NCBI GenBank assembly: GCA_005788145.1
Contig: SXYY01000119.1
Location: forward strand, 1 to 5,822
DNA: 5,822 nucleotides
Direction: 5' to 3'
Source: Bacteroidota bacterium
Lineage (GTDB): Bacteria > Bacteroidota > Bacteroidia > NS11-12g > UBA955
In this document: one piece after another, positions 1-5,012 of the stretch
Layout: each line of letters starts with the position of its first letter
Position numbering within the stretch: the first letter of the stretch is position 1
Position numbers and translations under genes: made by a program
Notes under the pieces: model-generated
What the model saw: only the letters and a program-made list of their open reading frames with translations
What the model was told of the DNA's origin: nothing
Databases searched by the model: none

Positions 1-1680
1 CGTAAGTTGGTGTTTGGGGCGATGCCAAGACAGGGCGATGTTTCCGTTGTACAATGGCACAAATATTTGCTGGTATTCGGGACCATTGGCCGTTTGTTTC
101 ACCATGGCTTTTACGCGATCGAGGTTGAGTTGGATGCCAATGTTGGATTGATGCATGTGGGCTTGTGCTTGAAGCGACAATTGTGCGCCGGCATACTGTC
201 CGCCACCGGAGAGGTTGGTGGCACGCCACACCGCTCCGGCGGGCACCCACAGGATGGGGAAATCGAGTTCGCGGTAGTAGGCTGTTAGTTCTGCGGTGAT
301 GTGAAATACGGTTTGGTGGAAATGGGTAGGACCCGTTTTTAGCAGTAGACCCATTTCTGAACCCCATCCTTTTTCGGATTTGAGGGGGGATAGTGCGGCA
401 CCACTGACCCAGAAGAGGTCGTTGAGGGTTGGCCTGCGGAAGGAGGAGTGCAGGTTGGATTTCCAGGCCAGCCTGCGGCTGGCCTGGAACTGGAGCGAAA
501 CCCCGGCCGTGGGCATGCGCTCGTTCCACTCGTAACGCGCATTGCCCACGGCTGACCATTTTCTGTGCGACCAATACACCCCAAACAAAGACGCCGGCAA
601 AGCCCGATTCGCCCATCCCAAATAATATTCAGTATTCGCGCGCTGGTACTGAAAATCCGTCCCCAGCAAAAACCGCAAACTCCCGTAAGTGTAATACAAC
701 TCATTTTGATAGTGCAGCGTTTTGCCCCGACTCAAACTGCCCAAAGAATCCTTTGGCGAACCATAATAGTCTATCTGATCCATCACCCCACCCAAACGCT
801 GCAGCAATGAAAATCCGCGCTTGAACGTTACCTGATGTTCCAACATCCCACGCAAATTCACATCCAACTGCTTTCCCAATGGCTGCAATGAACCCATCGC
901 CAAGCCCAACTGTCGCGACATCCCCGCCCACTCGATCACTGTACGCAACTGACTTCGACCCGTCTTCATGCCGCCAACCATGCGCATCATCTCCTGTTTG
1001 CGCAAGGCATTTTCCATTCTACGCTTGGTAATCTCCAAGCCCAAATCCGCAAACTCAAAGGCATTCTCGTGGTAAAAATGTGCTGTATTGACCGAAAAAA
1101 ATCGGCGTTTTCCCACCAAACTCACCTCCGCGGCAATGTTTCGCTCTCCGAACGAACCCAAGGTAGCCATCGCCTTCGACCTGCTTTGATATTCTTCTGG
1201 GGCATTGCCTTCCAAAAAATGCAGTCCATTTCGCATGAAAAGCGTGCCGCCCATGCTGCCACTGCCCACCACCGCGGAATTGCCGCCCTCCACCAAAAAC
1301 ATCTCTCCACAGCCCCAACTCATCAATGTATTGAAATCGCTCATCCCCAACATCGGGTTGTTGATGGGCAATCCGTTCCAGTTAATCTGGGTTTGATTGG
1401 CATCCGCTCCCCTTCGGGATATGGTGCTGCTGCCCGTTACGCCGTATTGTTTGAAGAAAACCCCTGCATCTTGCATCACAGAGGTCAGCAGTTGGTCATT
1501 GTCGCCCGAACGCATTTCCCTCACAACCCTTCCAACTGTGGCAAAATCCAACCGCTGGGCACGAATAAAAACCGTATCGCAAGGCCTCTCCTCAGAAAAA
1601 GCCACACGCTGAAGGGTGTCGCCCTCCGACGCAAAAGAGCCAATAGCTCCCAATAACGATATCCAGCCCAGTGCAAACAT
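1..1680 (-). CDS. btuB: BtuB-like TonB-dependent outer-membrane receptor, probably for cobalamin (3' end beyond window)
   Basis: The reading frame is open from ATG at 1680 to the window edge (560 codons, no stop), so the protein is partial at its C-terminus. It is predicted to import cobalamin or another corrinoid across the outer membrane using TonB energy. A hydrophobic N-terminus ends near residue 17 (GAIGSFA, then SEGD). A plug domain follows at about 45-155, with ISRRGADANQTQINWNGLPI (87-106) and EGGNSAVVGSGSMGGTL (131-147), typical of TonB plug domains. The beta-barrel follows; SFRRPTLNDLFW (413-424) matches the BtuB-type barrel motif SFRAPTLNDLYW. The substrate call rests mainly on the cobalamin riboswitch in the leader. 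The start is uncertain: from ATG 1680 the signal peptide has no Lys or Arg, whereas an in-frame TTG at 1737 would add 19 residues beginning MKGLPF. There is no clear ribosome-binding site. Codons change from G/T-ending to C/A-ending near 490. Family assignment is firm; substrate is inferred. Confidence 0.88.
   Translation of the reverse strand, partial: MFALGWISLLGAIGSFASEGDTLQRVAFSEERPCDTVFIRAQRLDFATVGRVVREMRSGDNDQLLTSVMQDAGVFFKQYGVTGSSTISRRGADANQTQINWNGLPINNPMLGMSDFNTLMSWGCGEMFLVEGGNSAVVGSGSMGGTLFMRNGLHFLEGNAPEEYQSRSKAMATLGSFGERNIAAEVSLVGKRRFFSVNTAHFYHENAFEFADLGLEITKRRMENALRKQEMMRMVGGMKTGRSQLRTVIEWAGMSRQLGLAMGSLQPLGKQLDVNLRGMLEHQVTFKRGFSLLQRLGGVMDQIDYYGSPKDSLGSLSRGKTLHYQNELYYTYGSLRFLLGTDFQYQRANTEYYLGWANRALPASLFGVYWSHRKWSAVGNARYEWNERMPTAGVSLQFQASRRLAWKSNLHSSFRRPTLNDLFWVSGAALSPLKSEKGWGSEMGLLLKTGPTHFHQTVFHITAELTAYYRELDFPILWVPAGAVWRATNLSGGGQYAGAQLSLQAQAHMHQSNIGIQLNLDRVKAMVKQTANGPEYQQIFVPLYNGNIALSWHRPKHQLT
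463..487. repeat. Perfect inverted repeat, 11-bp arms, inside the receptor gene
   Basis: CCAGGCCAGCC and GGCTGGCCTGG are exact reverse complements around the loop TGC. The repeat lies in receptor codons about 398-406 (containing ASRRLA). It has no T-tract, so it does not look like an intrinsic terminator. The core CC-TGC-GG also forms the centre of the palindrome at 4810-4832, and a non-palindromic GCCTGCGG occurs at 432-439. Whether this is a mobile or REP-like element, or chance, cannot be decided from two copies. Confidence 0.75.
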
Positions 1681-1717
1681 GGTAGTTCTTGGGCACGAAA
1701 TCCGGAATAAGGTGAGC

Positions 1718-1793
1718 AAAAAAGGAAGACCCTTCAATCCTCGCCGCGCCTTTTTTCCCGAAAGCGTGCAATGGTGTCGTTAGGCAGGTCTTC
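1718..1793 (-). terminator. Possible riboswitch expression platform with U-tract hairpin
   Basis: On the minus strand, GAAGACC at the 3' end of the B12 aptamer (1793-1787) is exactly complementary to GGTCTTC (1731-1725), which is followed by C and six Ts (1723-1718). A smaller hairpin, GAAG-GGT-CTTC (1735-1725), can form in the same place without the aptamer. Either could act as an intrinsic terminator before the receptor start at 1680. Which one forms with ligand bound, or whether control is translational instead, cannot be told from sequence alone. Confidence 0.35.
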
Positions 1794-1935
1794 TGACTTC
1801 TCCTTCTTGGGCGCCTTCCCATCTCGCGACAGTGGCGTTAGAGGCCCAAAAAATGCATCAATCGATGATTGACTTGGAGTTACAGCTGCGGGTACAGTCT
1901 CGGTTTTACACCGAAGTTCCCTTTTCATCAATGTG
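1780..1935 (-). promoter_or_regulatory. Cobalamin (B12) riboswitch
   Basis: Read on the minus strand, the conserved blocks of the cobalamin riboswitch occur in order: AAAAGGGAACTTCGGTG, AAAACCGAGACTG, TACCCGCAGCTGTAAC, then GCCACTG, GGGAAGGC and AGTCAGAAGACCTGCC (the B12 box region). A peripheral stem, TCAATC-ATC-GATTGA (1872-1858), sits between the core blocks where such RNAs vary. CAATG (1954-1950) and CATTG (1773-1769) could add an outer closing stem. The aptamer lies about 100 nt upstream of the receptor ATG in the same orientation. Such elements usually lower expression of cobalamin uptake or synthesis genes when cobalamin is plentiful. The exact ligand form (adenosyl-, methyl- or other) is not resolved here. 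Confidence 0.95.
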
Positions 1936-1969
1936 GATTAGCCATCCATCATTGAACCTAGCAACACAA

Positions 1970-1977
1970 CAAAACTA
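1970..1977 (-). promoter_or_regulatory. Candidate -7 box of the riboswitch/receptor promoter
   Basis: TAGTTTTG on the minus strand matches the Bacteroidota -7 consensus TAnnTTTG and lies about 35 nt upstream of the riboswitch core, a sensible place for a leader RNA to start. No good -33 TTG element is seen at the usual spacing, so this is tentative. Confidence 0.4.
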
Positions 1978-1979
1978 CT

Positions 1980-2023
1980 ATTTTGTGTAAGAGTTTCCAC
2001 CCTCGGGTGGACATTTTGTGTAA
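1980..2023. repeat. Direct repeat ATTTTGTGTAA flanking a hairpin
   Basis: ATTTTGTGTAA occurs at 1980-1990 and 2013-2023, 33 bp apart start to start, on either side of the hairpin at 1996-2011. The right copy lies immediately after the adaptor stop codon as transcribed on the minus strand. The match is exact, but only two copies are present and the function is unknown. Confidence 0.6.
1996..2011 (-). terminator. Hairpin downstream of the channel/adaptor operon, possible terminator
   Basis: TCCACCC and GGGTGGA pair exactly around a 2-nt centre, giving about six stable base pairs with a 4-nt loop. It begins 14 nt after the adaptor stop codon on the minus strand and ends before the riboswitch promoter. 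There is no proper U-tract after it on either strand, so it may be a weak or factor-assisted terminator, or serve only to protect the mRNA 3' end. Confidence 0.4.
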
Positions 2024-2025
2024 AT

Positions 2026-3300
2026 TTATTTTTTCTTCTTCAGCTTATCGCCGTCGTTGAGGGTCTTGGCCACCGACATACTTGGCCCTGACACCACTTC
2101 GTCGCCCACCTTCAAACCACCCAACACTTCGTAGAAATCCAAATCTTGCACACCTGTTTTCACTTCTACCGCTTTCGCTTTTCCGCCGTTGTACAAAAAC
2201 ACCCAAGTTTGAACCCCTGATTTGCTTTCGGCAACTTTCCCATCCTTTTGTGCAGCCATCGGATTTCTCGTGGTCACCGCGGCAATCGGCACGGATACTA
2301 CGCCTGCCTTGGTTTTGGTTTTCACATCCACACTGGCCGTCATCCCTGGCAAAAAGGGAAAATCTCCCTCCGCCGTTAAATCTTGATAGCTCGATGGCAC
2401 CAAACGAATTTTCACCACAAAATTGGTCACCTGATCACTCATGTTCTGGGCCGCATTGAACACCGCAGAATTGGCAATCTCTGTAACCACACCGCGAAAA
2501 ACACGACCATCGTATGCATCAACCTTCACATCGGCACTGTCGCCACGGTGAATTCTCACAATATCATTCTCGTTCACATTTACCTGTACTTCCATCATGT
2601 GCATGTTTGATATGCGCATGATTTCGGTTCCTGCCATCTGCGCGGTTCCTACCACACGTTCCCCTTTTTCGGAGGTCAAATGGGTAACGATTCCCGAAGC
2701 CGGTGCATAAATACTGGTTCTTCCTAGGTTGCGCTTACCCTCTTCCAATCGCGCGGCTACACTTTGTACATTGTATTTGCTCCCCAAAACCGATTTGCCG
2801 GCCGCCTCGTAATCGGCTTTGGCCACCTCGTATTGCAACTGCGCGTTCTCCCATTCTTGGTCGCTGATTACTTTTTGGTCATACAATTTCTTCTGGCGCT
2901 TGTAATTGATTCCCGCCTGATCAAAAGACGATTTCGCCTTGATGCTCTGGGCTTCTGCGCCTGCCAAAGCTGCTCTGGCATTGTCCAAATTGGCCTTCAA
3001 CTGCGACATCGCCGTTTCGTACAGTTCCGGATTGATGCGCAACAAAAGCTGTCCTTTGGTCACGCTATCCCCCTCATGTACCATCATATCGATGATCTCA
3101 CCACTCACATCGGCACTGATTTTCACTTCGCTCTCGGGTTGAATTTTGCCTGTTACACTCACAATTTCTGTAATCGTGCGCGATTCTACCTTGGCCGTTT
3201 CCACTTCCAAATCTTTTTTACCGCCTTTCATCACCATGGCCACTACGATGAGCACGACCAATGCGGCGAGAGAAATCCAGAGTATGCGTTTTTTTGTCAT
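2026..3300 (-). CDS. Periplasmic adaptor (membrane fusion) protein, MacA/HlyD-like, of a tripartite efflux system
   Basis: The 424-residue protein is complete and of normal family length. It bridges an inner-membrane pump and a TolC-type channel across the periplasm. Order of parts: a signal anchor or single membrane helix (about 6-24) after MTKKR; first lipoyl half (about 50-92, with SADVSGEI and VHEGDSVTKGQLL); a long Ala/Gln/Lys/Glu-rich coiled-coil hairpin (about 95-192); second lipoyl half (about 195-232, YAPASGIVTHL); a beta-barrel (about 235-330); and a membrane-proximal domain (about 331-415) ending in a lysine-rich tail. There is no lipobox cysteine, so it is held by the N-terminal helix rather than as a lipoprotein. 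It starts 33 nt after the TolC-family gene and is probably co-transcribed with it. In Bacteroidota such adaptors often pair with MacB-type ABC permeases, but no pump gene follows here, so substrate and pump class are unknown. Confidence 0.93.
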   Translation of the reverse strand: MTKKRILWISLAALVVLIVVAMVMKGGKKDLEVETAKVESRTITEIVSVTGKIQPESEVKISADVSGEIIDMMVHEGDSVTKGQLLLRINPELYETAMSQLKANLDNARAALAGAEAQSIKAKSSFDQAGINYKRQKKLYDQKVISDQEWENAQLQYEVAKADYEAAGKSVLGSKYNVQSVAARLEEGKRNLGRTSIYAPASGIVTHLTSEKGERVVGTAQMAGTEIMRISNMHMMEVQVNVNENDIVRIHRGDSADVKVDAYDGRVFRGVVTEIANSAVFNAAQNMSDQVTNFVVKIRLVPSSYQDLTAEGDFPFLPGMTASVDVKTKTKAGVVSVPIAAVTTRNPMAAQKDGKVAESKSGVQTWVFLYNGGKAKAVEVKTGVQDLDFYEVLGGLKVGDEVVSGPSMSVAKTLNDGDKLKKKK

Positions 3301-3333
3301 TCGGTTGTTATTGTTGGATGATGGATGTTCAAA

Positions 3334-4788
3334 TTATTTATCGAGTGAGGGCATTTCGGGTGCAACACCATTCATGTTGGGATTGGGCGATAGGTAAAAT
3401 TCCAAAACAAGCCGACGGAACGCACGCTCATATTTGGAAGAAATGAAGTTTTGATAAGCGGTTTGCGCGTTGGCATAGGCTACCTGATATTCAAAATACG
3501 AAGCCGCTCCAGCATCCAAACGCTGTTTTACGTATTGCTCATTTTGCTTTTGCAGTTCGTGACTTTCTTTGTTGGCCGCGTAACGCTTTTCTGCATTTTG
3601 GTAATTATTGAACGCCGATAACACTTCGTTTTGTACATTTTGTTCGATGCGATCCAAGTTCAATTTCGCCCGCATCAAAGCCACATCGGCCGATTTGACC
3701 TGATTTTGACGCTGCATACCGGAATAGATGGGTACATTCAAATTCACACCCAACGACTGTCCGAAATTGTTTTTAACCTGCTCCCCAAAAGCAATGGTGC
3801 TCATTTGGTATTCGAAACTCGGCGCTTCCACGATGTCGTTCGAACCTTGTACCCGACCAATCGGTGAAAATCCGGTCAAACTCACCCCATCCACGTTTTT
3901 GGCATTGTCGGAATAGACCGTACTGACGCTTCCGCCCACACTCAATGTTGGCAACAAAGCGCCTTTGGCGGCACGGTAACCGTACTCTGCGGCCATCACC
4001 CTGTATTTGGCGGCACGGTAATCTGGACGGCGGTGCAGGATGGAATCCACCAATTGTTGGGCTGAGAACCCGAAGGGGGATTCGATGCTTCCCAGTGATT
4101 CTGTGGCGGGTTCAAACGATTGTTGCTGGGGCAGGCGAATCAATTGTTTGAGGTTTTGCAAGGCCACGTTTTTGTTGTTCTGGGCTGCTGTTAATGCTGC
4201 CAAATCATTGGCATATTGCGCTTTCAATCCCAATAACACCCCCCGATTACTGCTCCCCGCATCGTACATCAACTGTCCGCGATCGAGTTGCGCCTTGCTG
4301 GCATTGGCCGAGTTCTGGGCTGCCATTTCGGCCTCATTGGCCTGAAGATATTGAACATATGCCCCGGAAACCTGCAAGATTACAGAGAGTTTCACCGACG
4401 CCAAATCCGCCTCTGAGGCCATCCAGTTCTGTTTGGCTTGTTTGAAATTGTTCTGGGTTTGTGCGCCACCATACAACAAAACAGATCCTTGTAGTTGAAA
4501 ATTGTTTGAACCGATGGTCGATTGCACAAACTGGTTGGTAAATCGGTCGATGCTCCGTCCGGATTGGTAAAACTGTCCTGCCGAACCACTCAAATCCGGT
4601 GCAAAGCCACTTTTTGCTTGATTCATGGTCAATGCTGCCTGTGTCTCAGAGAGCATCGAGAGTTGCACATCGATGTTTTGTTTGAGGGCTTGTTCGATAC
4701 ACTGCTCTAGGGTGTAACGCACTGATTGTGCTTGCAGAGGGGCAATTCCACTGAGCGTGAGCAAGCCTGCAGCAATCCATTGATTCAT
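3334..4788 (-). CDS. TolC-family outer-membrane efflux channel
   Basis: This 484-residue protein forms the outer-membrane exit duct of a tripartite export system. A signal peptide is clear: hydrophobic residues 4-18, then LQA before Gln21. The mature N-terminus has the family hallmark YTLEQCIEQALKQN (25-38). Two outer-membrane efflux repeats follow, roughly 26-220 and 245-465, with long Ala/Gln/Asn-rich helices and the usual late segment RLDAGAASYFEYQVAYANAQ. Length fits the family. The frame extends upstream to an ATG at 4914, but those 42 residues have no signal character and run through a palindrome and promoter, so ATG 4788 is chosen. A Bacteroidota -7 box lies five bases before this ATG, predicting an mRNA with almost no leader. 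The gene is first in an operon with the adaptor. The C-terminus lies near NMNGVAPEMPSLDK. Confidence 0.94.
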   Translation of the reverse strand: MNQWIAAGLLTLSGIAPLQAQSVRYTLEQCIEQALKQNIDVQLSMLSETQAALTMNQAKSGFAPDLSGSAGQFYQSGRSIDRFTNQFVQSTIGSNNFQLQGSVLLYGGAQTQNNFKQAKQNWMASEADLASVKLSVILQVSGAYVQYLQANEAEMAAQNSANASKAQLDRGQLMYDAGSSNRGVLLGLKAQYANDLAALTAAQNNKNVALQNLKQLIRLPQQQSFEPATESLGSIESPFGFSAQQLVDSILHRRPDYRAAKYRVMAAEYGYRAAKGALLPTLSVGGSVSTVYSDNAKNVDGVSLTGFSPIGRVQGSNDIVEAPSFEYQMSTIAFGEQVKNNFGQSLGVNLNVPIYSGMQRQNQVKSADVALMRAKLNLDRIEQNVQNEVLSAFNNYQNAEKRYAANKESHELQKQNEQYVKQRLDAGAASYFEYQVAYANAQTAYQNFISSKYERAFRRLVLEFYLSPNPNMNGVAPEMPSLDK

Positions 4789-4793
4789 AAATG

Positions 4794-4801
4794 CAAAGAT
4801 A
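4794..4801 (-). promoter_or_regulatory. -7 promoter box of the channel/adaptor operon
   Basis: TATCTTTG on the minus strand is a full match to the Bacteroidota -7 consensus TAnnTTTG, with only CATTT between it and the ATG at 4788. Transcription would start at or within a few bases of the start codon. The expected -33 region (about 4821-4824) has no TTG and instead falls in the centre of the palindrome at 4810-4832. Confidence 0.6.
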
Positions 4802-4809
4802 GCGATTAT

Positions 4810-4832
4810 GATGCGGCCCTGCGGGCCGCATC
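4810..4832. repeat. Perfect inverted repeat, 10-bp arms, upstream of the channel operon
   Basis: GATGCGGCCC and GGGCCGCATC are exact reverse complements around the loop TGC. The repeat overlaps the expected -33 position of the channel promoter. It shares loop and core (CC-TGC-GG) with the repeat at 463-487, but the outer arms differ. There is no T-tract. It may be a regulator-binding site, an mRNA-end hairpin, or a member of a dispersed palindrome family. Confidence 0.75.
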
Positions 4833-4959
4833 GACCTAAACCCTGCACCAACCGACAAAATACATCATTCCTACATGCCACAACCCATTGAAATGAGCCA
4901 TAATTCCTACCCAACCAAATACCGCATCGATTGTTACATCTATCGAATCAAGCTAAATC

Positions 4960-4969
4960 TTGTCGACAA
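4960..4969. promoter_or_regulatory. Short perfect palindrome TTGTCGACAA, possible operator
   Basis: This 10-bp palindrome lies in the divergent intergenic region and covers the expected -33 position relative to the TAATTTTG box at 4987-4994. It could bind a dimeric regulator of the plus-strand gene. A palindrome of this length can arise by chance, so confidence is low. Confidence 0.25.
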
Positions 4970-4986
4970 AGGCAACAGAACCTCCC

Positions 4987-4994
4987 TAATTTTG
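4987..4994 (+). promoter_or_regulatory. Candidate -7 box for the secreted CxxCH protein gene
   Basis: TAATTTTG matches the Bacteroidota -7 consensus TAnnTTTG and lies 18 nt before the ATG at 5013. It predicts a leader of about 10-15 nt that is rich in A and C (CCACACACAAAC), with no Shine-Dalgarno sequence, as is common in this phylum. The nearest upstream TTG (4960-4962) is about 5 nt further away than the ideal -33 spacing. Confidence 0.45.
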
Positions 4995-5012
4995 TCCATA
5001 CCACACACAAAC

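Noticed and set aside
615..641. Minus-strand sequence resembling a XerCD dif site (about 19 of 27 bases against the E. coli site recalled from memory), near the skew flip.
   Set aside because: The most conserved half, TTATGTTAA, is TTATTTGGG here, and the segment is ordinary receptor coding (EYYLGW). Too weak to call without a genome-wide search.
339..704. Minus-strand open frame of 121 codons inside the receptor gene.
   Set aside because: It is in a different frame from the continuous receptor frame, which carries the plug and barrel motifs.
1069..1656. Plus-strand open frame of 195 codons opposite the receptor gene.
   Set aside because: It is antisense to a well-supported receptor frame, has no recognisable domain, and its composition mirrors the receptor codons.
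1734..1931. Minus-strand open frame of 65 codons beginning MMKREL, upstream of the receptor.
   Set aside because: It is exactly the riboswitch aptamer read as codons; the conserved RNA blocks explain the sequence better than a peptide does.
2764..3321. Plus-strand open frame of 185 codons opposite the adaptor gene.
   Set aside because: Antisense shadow of the adaptor; the predicted protein has no family features and is biased toward residues produced by reversing Lys/Glu/Ala-rich codons.
4789..4914. N-terminal extension of the TolC-family protein to an ATG at 4914.
   Set aside because: The extra 42 residues cover the palindrome and -7 box, and would bury a clean signal peptide that starts at 4788.
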